From: Desulfosarcina widdelii
GTDB lineage: Bacteria > Desulfobacterota > Desulfobacteria > Desulfobacterales > Desulfosarcinaceae
NCBI RefSeq assembly: GCF_009688965.1
Contig: NZ_AP021875.1
Location: 4,960,001-5,024,000 of the forward strand
Reading direction: 5' to 3'
Length of the DNA stretch: 64,000 nucleotides
Each line of letters begins with the position of its first letter. Within the stretch, counting starts at the first letter, position 1. The notes under the pieces were generated by a model. The model was not told the DNA's origin and ran no database searches. It saw nothing but the letters and a program-made list of their open reading frames with translations. The translations under genes and the position numbers were made by a program. Below, piece after piece: positions 1 to 8,157 of the stretch.

Positions 1-224
1 CCGGCCCCGAGAAATACCTTATAGGCCGAAGAGGCCCCCATGCCGGCGGCCAGGCGGTCCATGTGCCCGTTGAGTTCCCATTCGGTCAAGGGGTCGGGCA
101 GGTTCATTTCGTCCTTCCGGCGGCAGTCGTCGGGAATGCTGGAAAAAAGCGCCTCCAGATCCGCCGCGCCCGCCACCTGGAGCATCTGTTGAATGTCTTC
201 CTGGGTGTGGGGCAGGTATCGCAT
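1..224 (-). CDS. gcvPA: Glycine dehydrogenase (decarboxylating) subunit 1, N-terminal part
   Basis: Only the first 74 or so codons lie in the window; the gene runs off the left edge. The start ATG is at 224, and the N-terminus (MRYLPHTQEDIQQML, then LFSSIPDD and GASSAYKVFLGAG) is typical of the split P-protein alpha subunit used by anaerobes and Gram-positives. The P-protein decarboxylates glycine with pyridoxal phosphate and passes the aminomethyl group to the lipoyl arm of GcvH. It starts five bases after the gcvH stop, so it is translated from the same transcript as gcvT and gcvH. The PLP lysine is carried by the other subunit in split enzymes, so nothing catalytic can be judged here. Confidence 0.85.
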   Translation of the reverse strand, partial: MRYLPHTQEDIQQMLQVAGAADLEALFSSIPDDCRRKDEMNLPDPLTEWELNGHMDRLAAGMGASSAYKVFLGA

Positions 225-229
225 GGTTG

Positions 230-628
230 CTATCCTTTCAACATTTCGAGGTAGTCGGCCTTGGGTTTGAGGGCGTCGAATTCGCCCGCATCGCTGGCCT
301 CGATTTCGATCATCCAGCCGCCGTCGTAAGGATCGTTGTTGACCCGCTCGGGTTCGTCGGCCAGGCTTTCGTTGACGGCCGTTACCTTACCGCCCATGGG
401 CATGTACAGCTCGGATACGGCCTTGACCGACTCCACGGTGCCGAATTCCGCGCCTTTGTCGAAGGTGCTGCCGACCTCGGGCAACTCGACGAAGACGATG
501 TCGCCCAACTGGTCCTGGGCGTAATCGGAAATGCCGATGCGGACGGTATCGCCATCGGGTTTGGCCCACTCGTGGTCATCGGTGTAGCGAACGTTATCCG
601 GCAGTTTCAATTCGCTGATCGCTTTCAT
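230..628 (-). CDS. gcvH: Glycine cleavage system H protein
   Basis: The product has 132 residues, the usual length. It carries the lipoyl attachment motif ESVKAVSEL with the lipoylated lysine at about residue 69, and the DHEWAK and GDIVFVELPEVG segments of the family. GcvH shuttles the aminomethyl group between the P, T and L proteins in the cytoplasm. It lies 44 bases downstream of gcvT and just before gcvPA. In sulfate reducers the system can run as glycine catabolism or be coupled to one-carbon metabolism; the sequence does not decide which. Confidence 0.95.
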   Translation of the reverse strand: MKAISELKLPDNVRYTDDHEWAKPDGDTVRIGISDYAQDQLGDIVFVELPEVGSTFDKGAEFGTVESVKAVSELYMPMGGKVTAVNESLADEPERVNNDPYDGGWMIEIEASDAGEFDALKPKADYLEMLKG

Positions 629-672
629 TGATTTCCTCCCTGGTATCGTTGTTGCGATTCAAAGCGCGGCAA

Positions 673-1953
673 TTACCGCGACAATAACATTTCTGAAAAT
701 GGTTTACGGGCGGTGCGGTCGGGGCGTACATCGTCCGTGATGGTGACGGTAATTTTGCGGCGGCTGTCGGCCAGATCCACATGTTCGCCCGGGGACAATT
801 TCCGATCGACTTTCACAAAGCCGCAGCACAGCCCCCGGGCCTTGAAGGCCTCCGGCCGGTCCGGACTGGCAACGCTGAAAATCCTGCCATCGGCACGTCC
901 GATGCCCATGTCCGTTGCGCAGGTAAGTACGGTGCCGATGCTGCGGCCGTCGGCATCAAGTACGCGGGATTCTTCGCCGGCCGTTATTTTGCGCAAATCC
1001 TTTCCCACGAAGGCTTGGGTGAAGAGGACTTCGGCGGGATTTTCCAGGGCGGGCCTACCGATGAAATCCTTGGTGAACCCGGTCTGGTCGGCCGTAAAAG
1101 GCAGGGCAAAGGGCCAGGGGTGGTTGATGAACGGCCAGTGGCCGATGTCCTGATGGGAAAGGGGCAGCACGGCGCCGGCCCGCAGGCTGTCCCTTGCGGC
1201 CAGACCGCAGGGTTTGATGCCGTAGGCATAACCGGCGGCAAGCAGGTTTTCCCACAGACTTTCGATTTTATCCGGCGCCAGAAAAATTTCAAAGCCGAAC
1301 TCTCCGGTATAGCCGGTGCGGGACAGCAGGATTGGTGTGCCGTCGTTTAAACGAACGGCATCGGCCACAGGAGAGGCCGGGTCGAAATGTCCCTTGAAGG
1401 AAAAGTAAGGCATGCCGGTAAATACGGCATCCGGATCGGCAAGCAGCGGGGCGAGAATTCTGGCCGCCGCCGGTCCCTGGATGTCCATTTTTCCCAATCG
1501 GTCCGTCAGGTCGACCACTACCGCGTGCCGGCCGCCCCGGTTCTTCTCAAGGTGGTCGGCAATGGCCCCGCCCATGCCGGCATTGACCACCACGAAATAG
1601 CTTTCCGCCGCCATGAAAAAAACGATGGCGTCATCGATGCTGTGGCCTTTTTCGTCCAGAAAGGCGCCGTAGACGGCGCGCCCCGGCCACAGCGGCTTTC
1701 TGGACGGTCCCATACAGGCGTTAAGGTCATTGGTAAAGCAGTGCTGCAGCAGGTCTGATGCATCCGGTCCGGTGACCGTAACGGCCGCCATATGGCTGGT
1801 ATCGAACATGCCGGCCGCGGTGAGGACGGCCAGATGTTCGTCCTTCACTGACGCGTACCACAGGGGCATGTCGTAGCCGCCGAAATCGGCCATGTTGGCG
1901 CCCTGCTTTTTATGCCAACTGTTGAGGGGGGTGGTTTTGATGGTGGTTGGCAT
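673..1953 (-). CDS. gcvT: Glycine cleavage system T protein (aminomethyltransferase)
   Basis: The product has 426 residues, somewhat longer than the roughly 360-370 typical of GcvT. It has a GcvT-type N-terminus (TPLNSWHKKQGANMADFGGYDMPLWY), the D-x-S-H motif (FDTSHMAAVTVTGPDA) and the GYTGEFGFEIF motif of the folate-binding core. The enzyme moves the methylene group from lipoyl-bound aminomethyl to tetrahydrofolate and releases ammonia. A strong AGGAGG ribosome site precedes ATG 1953. The gene stands between the Lrp-type regulator and gcvH. The extra length and a C-terminus rich in basic residues suggest a divergent lineage-specific T protein. Confidence 0.9.
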   Translation of the reverse strand: MPTTIKTTPLNSWHKKQGANMADFGGYDMPLWYASVKDEHLAVLTAAGMFDTSHMAAVTVTGPDASDLLQHCFTNDLNACMGPSRKPLWPGRAVYGAFLDEKGHSIDDAIVFFMAAESYFVVVNAGMGGAIADHLEKNRGGRHAVVVDLTDRLGKMDIQGPAAARILAPLLADPDAVFTGMPYFSFKGHFDPASPVADAVRLNDGTPILLSRTGYTGEFGFEIFLAPDKIESLWENLLAAGYAYGIKPCGLAARDSLRAGAVLPLSHQDIGHWPFINHPWPFALPFTADQTGFTKDFIGRPALENPAEVLFTQAFVGKDLRKITAGEESRVLDADGRSIGTVLTCATDMGIGRADGRIFSVASPDRPEAFKARGLCCGFVKVDRKLSPGEHVDLADSRRKITVTITDDVRPDRTARKPFSEMLLSR

Positions 1954-1978
1954 GATGCCTCCTAATCAATGCGGTATC

Positions 1979-2422
1979 TCAAAATATATACGGAACCTTC
2001 AAGTTGTAGCTTTTATAAACCACGAACGTTTCCACGGACTGCACGCCGTCCAGCTTGGAAACCTCTTCGGTATAAAATTCCAGGAGTCCGAAGCCTTCTT
2101 TGAGCAGGACCACCAGGATCAGGTCGAAGCGCCCGGTGACCACGCTGACCGATACCACCCCGCGAATCTGGCTGAACTCGGCGCCTTTTTTTACCAGATC
2201 CATGGTGCTCAGTTTGACGCCTACCATCACAACCCGGTGCCGGGGAACGGTTTCCGGGTCCACCAGGCCGACGATTTCCAGCACGCCCTCCTCTTCGAGC
2301 TTGCTGACCCGCGACCGGACCGTATTTTCGGAAACGCCGAGTTCATCGGCGATGATTTTGTAGGACTTCCGCCCTTCGCGCAGATGGCGGACAATGGAAA
2401 CATTAAGATCGTCAATTTTCAT
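1979..2422 (-). CDS. Lrp/AsnC family transcriptional regulator
   Basis: A 147-residue protein with an N-terminal AsnC-type helix-turn-helix (residues about 5-50, LREGRKSYKIIADELGVSENTVRSRVSKLEEEGVL by segments) and a C-terminal RAM ligand-binding domain with alternating strands (VVSVSVVTGRFDLILVVLL region). These proteins sense amino acids and form octamers. It is the first gene of the gcv set and its stop is only 25 bases from the gcvT start, so it most likely controls its own operon in response to glycine or a related amino acid. That role is inferred from position. Confidence 0.88.
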   Translation of the reverse strand: MKIDDLNVSIVRHLREGRKSYKIIADELGVSENTVRSRVSKLEEEGVLEIVGLVDPETVPRHRVVMVGVKLSTMDLVKKGAEFSQIRGVVSVSVVTGRFDLILVVLLKEGFGLLEFYTEEVSKLDGVQSVETFVVYKSYNLKVPYIF

Positions 2423-2597
2423 CGGTAGCCTTTCGATCGAGCCTTATCTTTTGTTCTAATTGTATATGTGGAATCTGTCAAACAAAATTTATAAAACCGA
2501 TGAAAACATCAAAAATATTTTAAAAAAGCGATGGAAAAATAAATTAGCTCGTTTGTGAAGAACCAAATACGATGGTCTCGTAAAAAGTACCAAATTC

Positions 2598-2667
2598 GTC
2601 ATGCCGGACTTGATCCGGCATCCAGAACACATTGAAATAACTGGATTCCGGCCTGCGCCGGAATGAC
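2598..2667. repeat. Dispersed palindromic repeat element (two hairpins in a larger palindrome)
   Basis: The element begins with GTCAT and ends with ATGAC. Inside are two perfect hairpins: ATGCCGGA/TCCGGCAT (2601-2608 with 2614-2621) and ATTCCGGC/GCCGGAAT (2645-2652 with 2657-2664). An inner TCCAG (2620-2624) also matches CTGGA (2641-2645), so the whole element folds as one long imperfect cruciform. This layout is that of the non-coding palindromic elements dispersed in many proteobacterial genomes. It lies in the gap between the Lrp gene and the DMT exporter. The rest of 2423-2736 is AT-rich at its left end and probably holds the gcv promoter. Confidence 0.75.
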
Positions 2668-2736
2668 ATCAATGGGCCAATTCGACTTCTAAGGAAGTGG
2701 TATCTATTGAGGGCATTTTTTTCGTTTGAGCGGCTT

Positions 2737-3582
2737 TTAAATCGCAATCAGAATCAATGCCCCGCCTGCGGCTGCCACCCCGATCCATTGCTGGCGGCCA
2801 AGCCGCTCGTGGAACACCAGCCAGGCCAGCATTACGGTAGCGGCCGGATAGAGCGAAGCCAGAATGGCGGCGATGTCCAGGCGGCCGACGTGGGCGGCCA
2901 TGGCAAAGGCGGCATTGCCGGTCGTGTCCAGGATGCCTGCCAGGGCAATGGCGGTGAATTGGCCCCGGAACGGTTTGGTCAACTGCCGGCGGGCAGCCAA
3001 CAGGACGAACATCGTCCCGATGGCCGCCGCACGGGCGGTCACCAGGGGCCACAAGATGGCCTGGCTGCTGGCATGATCCAGGAAGATGAAGAACAGGCCG
3101 AATCCCAGGCCTGCCAAAAGAGACAATTGCAGTTCTCTGCGTTCGATTTTTAAATGGCCTCCCGGAGAAGAAAGCAGCCATACCGCTGCCATGGCAATGG
3201 CAAATCCGATGATTCTCGGCAGCCCGGGAAAGCCTTCTACCAGAATTGAAAAAGACAACGGAATCAGGGCGGTCACTACTGCGGACAGGGGCGCCACCAG
3301 GCCCATGCGTCCCAGGGCCAGCCCTTTATACAGGAAGATCAATCCCAGCACGCCGAAAACACCGGCCAGACAGCCGGATAAAAGATGGGCAGCCGGCGGC
3401 AGGCTGCGGGAAAAAAGCATCGCCAGGACGAACAGGAGGGTGCCGCCGATCAACTGGGAAAAGAACACCACGGTGAGAGCGCTGCCCCGCCGGGAGGCCA
3501 ACCCGCCGGCAAAATCCCCGGCTCCCCAGGCCAGGGCGCTGGCCAGCCCGCAGACGATGGACATGGATTCGGCAGCGATCAT
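2737..3582 (-). CDS. EamA/DMT family transporter
   Basis: A membrane protein of about 281 residues with ten predicted hydrophobic segments arranged as two EamA repeats (the second begins near the LQLSLLAGLGFGLFFIFLDHA region). The motif ALAWGAGDFAGGLASRRGS at the N-terminus and AAILASLYPAATVMLAWLVFHERLGRQQWIGVAAAGGALIL by segments at the C-terminus are characteristic. Members export small metabolites or amino acids; the substrate here is unknown. The start is uncertain: ATG 3582 follows a weak AAGAGA, an in-frame ATG at 3564 is nearer the first helix, and the frame is open to 3645. It is divergent from the stator gene at 3784. Confidence 0.82.
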   Translation of the reverse strand: MIAAESMSIVCGLASALAWGAGDFAGGLASRRGSALTVVFFSQLIGGTLLFVLAMLFSRSLPPAAHLLSGCLAGVFGVLGLIFLYKGLALGRMGLVAPLSAVVTALIPLSFSILVEGFPGLPRIIGFAIAMAAVWLLSSPGGHLKIERRELQLSLLAGLGFGLFFIFLDHASSQAILWPLVTARAAAIGTMFVLLAARRQLTKPFRGQFTAIALAGILDTTGNAAFAMAAHVGRLDIAAILASLYPAATVMLAWLVFHERLGRQQWIGVAAAGGALILIAI

Positions 3583-3783
3583 TTTTTCTCTTTTCGGCTT
3601 CCCGTTTTTTTGACGCATAAAATTCAGACCGGAAATTATTACCAACCCGGCAATTTTTTCTCAAGCGGACAGACATTCGAAAAGCAAAAAAATCAACAAT
3701 TGCGCTGATTTTCTCTTTGAATGGGAATGGCATAAAATCTGCTTAACCGTGAACGTGAAATCACCAAGCGGAGGGAAGCAGAC

Positions 3784-4611
3784 ATGTTCAAAGGTTCCAT
3801 TTTGTGGGCGGGAATCATGGTTTTCGGTATTGTTGCCGGTGACGCCATCGGCGATATTCCCGTGCTGGTTAACCTGAAGAGTGCGGTTCTGGTTCTTGTG
3901 GGAACCCTTATCGGAGGCTTGCTTTCGGCACCCGTCAACACGGTTGGAGGCTTCATTCACAATATATCCGCCAGCCTGAAAAGAAAACCGTCGGATCCGG
4001 AGGAATTGATCCGACAGATTGCCTCTCTGGGCCGCCTGCGACGGACGATGGGCATCCGGGAATTGAGCGTTCGTTATGAGGCCGTGGAAAATCCCTTTTT
4101 ACGCCAGGGGTTGCTGCAGGTTCTCGATCAACGCAATCGGCAGCAGGTCGAAGAGGGCATGGAAAAAAAGATTTCTCTCTATCTGTCCGGACTGCAATCC
4201 CACCTTGCGGTGATCCAGTATTTTGTCAAACTTGCGCCGGTCTTCGGGTTTGTCGGCACCATTATCGGGCTGATCAATGTCTTGAATCATATGGGGGACG
4301 CCTCGCAGATCGGCTATGGCATGGCGATTTCGCTGCTGACAACGTTTTACGGGCTACTTCTGGCCAACTTCCTTTTCGCACCCCTGGCCGGAAAACTGGC
4401 CGTCCATATCCAGCGGGAAACCGTGACGTTGAATATCGTCATCGAAGGCGTGATGGCCATTTTCGACGAGTGCGCCTCGCTGGAAATCACCCACAGGCTG
4501 CTTTCCTATGTCGAAGCCGGGAACTCTTCCGGGATGCGGGAAGATACGGTAGGAACGCGCCCGTGGCAAAAATGGTTTGCCGCAACAAAGCAAAGCGGCA
4601 TCGCCAGGTAG
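3784..4611 (+). CDS. MotA/TolQ/ExbB-type proton channel protein
   Basis: A 275-residue inner-membrane protein with a MotA layout: two N-terminal helices (residues about 5-22 and 30-50), a cytoplasmic loop rich in charge (LGRLRRTMGIRELSVRYEAVENPFLRQG), and two C-terminal helices around YFVKLAPVFGFVGTIIGLI and YGMAISLLTTFYGLLLANFLFAPLA. In the family this pair of helices lines the ion channel. A GGAGGGA site lies seven bases before ATG 3784. The partner OmpA-type protein follows at once. No flagellar genes are nearby, so the pair may be a flagellar stator encoded apart from the flagellar cluster or a related energy-transducing stator. Confidence 0.88.
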   Translation: MFKGSILWAGIMVFGIVAGDAIGDIPVLVNLKSAVLVLVGTLIGGLLSAPVNTVGGFIHNISASLKRKPSDPEELIRQIASLGRLRRTMGIRELSVRYEAVENPFLRQGLLQVLDQRNRQQVEEGMEKKISLYLSGLQSHLAVIQYFVKLAPVFGFVGTIIGLINVLNHMGDASQIGYGMAISLLTTFYGLLLANFLFAPLAGKLAVHIQRETVTLNIVIEGVMAIFDECASLEITHRLLSYVEAGNSSGMREDTVGTRPWQKWFAATKQSGIAR

Positions 4612-4634
4612 TGTAGATCCAGAAACAGGCAGCC

Positions 4635-5462
4635 ATGATGATTCCGAATCGACATCATTCAACCTGGCGGGTATCCAAAACGCCGAATTGGAGGCGCAGG
4701 GGAAAACTGTTGCGTGCCGGTCAGGGCATGACCGTGGAAACGGATTCTTTTTTGTGGAGCCTGGCTGATCTGATGACGCTCATGCTCATCTTTTTCATCA
4801 TGCTTTATGCCAACGCCGTTCAGCGTCCAACGCAGGCGGTCGTACAATCCGCGGCAACCGGAACCGCCGAAAGCGAAGCAAAGCCCGCAACCGATGATCG
4901 CATGGATGGGGTTTTTTCGGAAAACAGCGCTGAAATGGCGGTCCAGAAGGTTGACGGAATCAACGTGCAGCCGATTGAAGCTTCTGAGCAAAAGGCGCCC
5001 CGGGTCGAAAAGCATTCGCCGGACGAAGACCTGAACCATCGATTGATCGATGACCTGGCGGATCGTTTCACAGAGGATTTTTACGTTCGGTGGGAGGATC
5101 GACAGCCGGTGTTCGTGCTGGGTGAGCGGATTACCTTCAATGTCGGCCAGGCGGGACTGCTGGATGAGGCAAGGGGAACGCTGAGACGGGTGGCCCGGCT
5201 GATTTCCCGGATGAGCGTTTGTCAGGTCGTGATCACCGGCCATACCGACGACCTGCCGATTCATACCAAGGCGTTCCCCTCCAATTGGGAGCTGTCTGCC
5301 GGTCGCGCGGCCAGTGTGGCCAGGGCGCTGATCGAAAGCGGTGTGTCTCCCCGCCAACTGGTCATCCAGGGGCAATCCCAGTTCAAGCCACTCGTAAACA
5401 ATACGAACGACACAGATCGGCGCACCAATCGGCGGGTGGAAATTTCCCTGATCTCCGGTTGA
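4635..5462 (+). CDS. MotB-like OmpA-domain stator protein
   Basis: A 275-residue protein with a single membrane helix (SLADLMTLMLIFFIMLYANAV, residues about 42-62) carrying the proton-binding aspartate in its first turn, as in MotB. A low-complexity periplasmic linker follows, then a C-terminal OmpA peptidoglycan-binding domain (residues about 180-270; VITGHTDDLPIHTK, LSAGRAASVARAL, NRRVEIS). It pairs with the preceding MotA-like gene, 23 bases away. Start choice is open: ATG 4635 gives a basic 40-residue N-terminus, while ATG 4728 would leave about ten residues before the helix; both have weak ribosome sites. Confidence 0.87.
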   Translation: MMIPNRHHSTWRVSKTPNWRRRGKLLRAGQGMTVETDSFLWSLADLMTLMLIFFIMLYANAVQRPTQAVVQSAATGTAESEAKPATDDRMDGVFSENSAEMAVQKVDGINVQPIEASEQKAPRVEKHSPDEDLNHRLIDDLADRFTEDFYVRWEDRQPVFVLGERITFNVGQAGLLDEARGTLRRVARLISRMSVCQVVITGHTDDLPIHTKAFPSNWELSAGRAASVARALIESGVSPRQLVIQGQSQFKPLVNNTNDTDRRTNRRVEISLISG

Positions 5463-5475
5463 AAAAGGGGCCGGA

Positions 5476-5937
5476 CTATTTCAACTGGTCGATTTTCTCC
5501 TGAAGCTGCCGGATCAGATTGTCCTTCATTCCTTGGGTAAAATTCGGACCCAAAGCTCTGTTGCGGACGGCTTCGATCTCTTTTTCCAGACGGTCCCGCT
5601 GCTCGGCGATCCGGCGATCCTTTTCCTCTTGCTGCTGCTGCTGGCGTTCTTCTTCCTGGCGGGCCTTTTTTTGAGCCTGCTGGTCAAAGTGCCGATCCGC
5701 CTCCTCGCTGGCCTCTTCCACCATGCGGTCATATTCCTGTCGTTTCTGGTCGGCGCCTGCCTGATCGTACTGTACCTCTTCGATGGTCTGGACCTTATCG
5801 ATGCCTTCAGGCGGCTGCTCGTTGGAATAGTGCTTGACGCCATCAGCGTCCGTCCATGTATAGATCGTTCCGGCCGGGACCGTATTGCTAACCAACAGTA
5901 AACAAGCGGTCAGGGCGATAAGGGATATCCAGCGCAT
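5476..5937 (-). CDS. Secreted DUF4124 coiled-coil protein
   Basis: About 153 residues. A signal peptide (MRWISLIALTACLLLVSNTVPAG) is followed by a DUF4124 motif (IYTWTDADGVKHYSNEQPPEG) and then a long glutamine- and glutamate-rich helix (QEEERQQQQQEEKDRR) likely to form a coiled coil. DUF4124 proteins are periplasmic proteins of unknown function. The start ATG 5937 is preferred because AGGAGG sits at a proper distance; a GTG at 5943 is too close to it. It converges on the stator gene with a 13-base gap and may share a terminator region with it. Confidence 0.78.
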   Translation of the reverse strand: MRWISLIALTACLLLVSNTVPAGTIYTWTDADGVKHYSNEQPPEGIDKVQTIEEVQYDQAGADQKRQEYDRMVEEASEEADRHFDQQAQKKARQEEERQQQQQEEKDRRIAEQRDRLEKEIEAVRNRALGPNFTQGMKDNLIRQLQEKIDQLK

Positions 5938-6322
5938 ACGCACCTCCTGATGCGGACCAGCGGGGTTGTCTCCATCAGTCGCTATGGCTGCGACCGCAGA
6001 GGAGAAAAATCATCGATTCGTACTTAACGTACGGAAAATACCTGTAAAATATATAATTATTTTCGCGCAAGTCAACCCATAAGTCGTTCCCGAACCTCTC
6101 CGAAGGGTGTGGGGTCGAGTTTCGTTGCACATCAAGGGAGTCCTATGCTAAATAAAAATACTTGTGCCGATTTTTTGTTCCCAAACCGGGTGCAATGCTC
6201 CCCGTACCAACCGCAACGTTTCAACTTCCGGTGTGTATTGGTTTCTTCGGCCGATGGTCGGAAAGCAGACCGCCTGTTTTGCGGATGGCTGTTGTTTCCC
6301 ATAAAGACAAAGAGAGCTGACC
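5938..6322. other. Intergenic region upstream of ftsH
   Basis: This 385-base gap separates the divergent DUF4124 gene and ftsH. An AT-rich stretch around 6020-6065 probably holds promoters. Near 6268 there is a small possible stem (CCGC and GCGG around CTGTTTT). A frame open from 6109 to 6345 overlaps the ftsH start, has no ribosome site and no protein-like composition, so I do not call it a gene. Confidence 0.5.
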
Positions 6323-8140
6323 ATGGAAAAAAAACATCAGTTTAACCTCTCCTACATCCTGATGGCCATCCTGGGAGTACTGATCCTGCAAAATTTGCTC
6401 ATGGGGCAGTTCAGACCCCGGGTCATTCCTTACAGCGAGTTTGTGCAGGCGGTTATGGATGATCGGGTCAAGGAGGTTTCAATCGGTTCGACGGCCATTC
6501 ACGGTAAAATGAAGGATGCCGGCGGTGATGAATTTCTTTTTAAAACCGTCCGGGTGGACAACGATCTGTCCACAAAACTCTCCGAACACAATGTTAAATA
6601 CTCCGGTCAGGTGGAGAACACGTTTTTTCAGACTCTTTTTTCATGGCTGATTCCCATTTCCATTTTTTATTTCATCTGGTTTTTCCTCATGCGTCGCATG
6701 CAGGCGGGGGCTGCCGGCATGATGACGCTTGGAAAGAACAAGGCCAAGCTGGTTGGCGAACACGATATCGAAACGCGGTTTGCGGATGTGGCAGGTGCCG
6801 ATGAGGCCAAGGAGGAACTCCAGGAGGTTGTCAGTTTTCTCACCGAACCGGAGCGCTACCAGAATCTGGGCGGCCGGATGCCGAAAGGTATTTTGCTGGT
6901 GGGCCCGCCGGGAACCGGCAAGACGTTGCTGGCCCGGGCTGTGGCCGGCGAGGCCGGTGCACCGTTTTTTTCCATCAGCGGCTCCGATTTTGTGGAGATG
7001 TTTGTGGGAATGGGGGCCGCCCGAGTACGCGACCTGTTCACCCAGGCCCGGGAAAAAGCGCCCTGCATCATTTTCATCGACGAGTTGGATGCATTGGGCA
7101 AAGCCCGGGGCGCAGGCATGGTTGCTGGACACGACGAGCGCGAGCAGACATTGAACCAGTTGCTGGTGGAAATGGACGGATTTGATTCCAGAAAAGGCGT
7201 GGTCATCATGGGAGCAACCAACCGTCCGGAGGTGCTGGATCCTGCGCTGCTGCGCTCCGGTCGATTCGACCGGCAGGTTTTGGTGGACCGCCCCGATGTA
7301 AATGGGCGCAAAGCGATTTTAGAGATTCATGCCAAAAACATCAAGCTGGCCGCGGATGCGGACCTGGAGGTGATTGCCCAGAAAACACCCGGATTTTCCG
7401 GCGCGGATCTGGCCAACGTGGTGAATGAAGCGGCGCTGCTGGCAGCCCGCAGGCACAAGGATGCCGTGGGACTGGCCGAATTGGACGAGGCGGTGGACCG
7501 TCTCATCGGCGGGCTGGAAAAGAAGAACCGGGTGATCAATCCCAAGGAAAAAAAGATCGTGGCCTACCACGAAGTGGGCCACGCCCTGGTGGCCGCACTG
7601 ACGCCGGGATGCGATGCCGTGCACAAAATTTCCATTATTCCAAGGGGTCTGGCGGCGCTGGGATACACCCAGCAGCGGCCCACCGAGGATCGCTACCTGA
7701 TGAGCCAAAAAGAGCTGGAGGCTAAGATCGACGTGCTTTTAGGGGGACGGGTGGCGGAAAAGATTATGTTTCAGGATGTGACCACCGGCGCCCACAATGA
7801 CCTCCAGCGGGCCACCGATATTGCCAGGGCCATGGTTTCCGAATACGGCATGGGCGAGACGCTGGGACTTTCCACCTATCCGCGCAACCAGGGGCCGGGC
7901 TTTCTTGGGCAGTCCGCATTCGGCGCAACACGGGAATACAGTGAAAAAACCGCTGCCCACCTGGACGAAGAGGTCCGTCAGATCCTCGATCAACGGGAAA
8001 ACCGGGTCACCGAACTGATCATGAATAAAAAAGAAACCCTCATTGCGGTGGCCACGCGCCTGCTGGAAAAAGAAGTCCTCATGGAGGACGAGTTTATGGC
8101 CATGGTCGATGCTGGTATGAATGAAGACAGCGGCGAATAA
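6323..8140 (+). CDS. ftsH: ATP-dependent zinc metalloprotease FtsH
   Basis: A 605-residue membrane-anchored AAA protease that degrades misfolded or short-lived membrane and cytoplasmic proteins as a hexamer. Visible parts are two N-terminal membrane helices (about residues 8-26 and 98-118), Walker [14 protein letters not shown] at about 194, Walker [16 protein letters not shown], the second region of homology ([23 protein letters not shown]) and the zinc site HEVGH at residues 416-420. It is a little shorter than E. coli FtsH because of a short C-terminal tail. The start has an AGAGAG site. The cardiolipin synthase gene follows after 17 bases, so membrane quality control and phospholipid synthesis look co-transcribed. 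Confidence 0.95.
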   Translation: MEKKHQFNLSYILMAILGVLILQNLLMGQFRPRVIPYSEFVQAVMDDRVKEVSIGSTAIHGKMKDAGGDEFLFKTVRVDNDLSTKLSEHNVKYSGQVENTFFQTLFSWLIPISIFYFIWFFLMRRMQAGAAGMMTLGKNKAKLVGEHDIETRFADVAGADEAKEELQEVVSFLTEPERYQNLGGRMPKGILLVGPPGTGKTLLARAVAGEAGAPFFSISGSDFVEMFVGMGAARVRDLFTQAREKAPCIIFIDELDALGKARGAGMVAGHDEREQTLNQLLVEMDGFDSRKGVVIMGATNRPEVLDPALLRSGRFDRQVLVDRPDVNGRKAILEIHAKNIKLAADADLEVIAQKTPGFSGADLANVVNEAALLAARRHKDAVGLAELDEAVDRLIGGLEKKNRVINPKEKKIVAYHEVGHALVAALTPGCDAVHKISIIPRGLAALGYTQQRPTEDRYLMSQKELEAKIDVLLGGRVAEKIMFQDVTTGAHNDLQRATDIARAMVSEYGMGETLGLSTYPRNQGPGFLGQSAFGATREYSEKTAAHLDEEVRQILDQRENRVTELIMNKKETLIAVATRLLEKEVLMEDEFMAMVDAGMNEDSGE

Positions 8141-8157
8141 GTGCGGGAGATGGTAAC

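Noticed and set aside
2544-2747. Small open frame on the minus strand (67 codons)
   Set aside because: It is a translation through the palindromic repeat, a common artefact.
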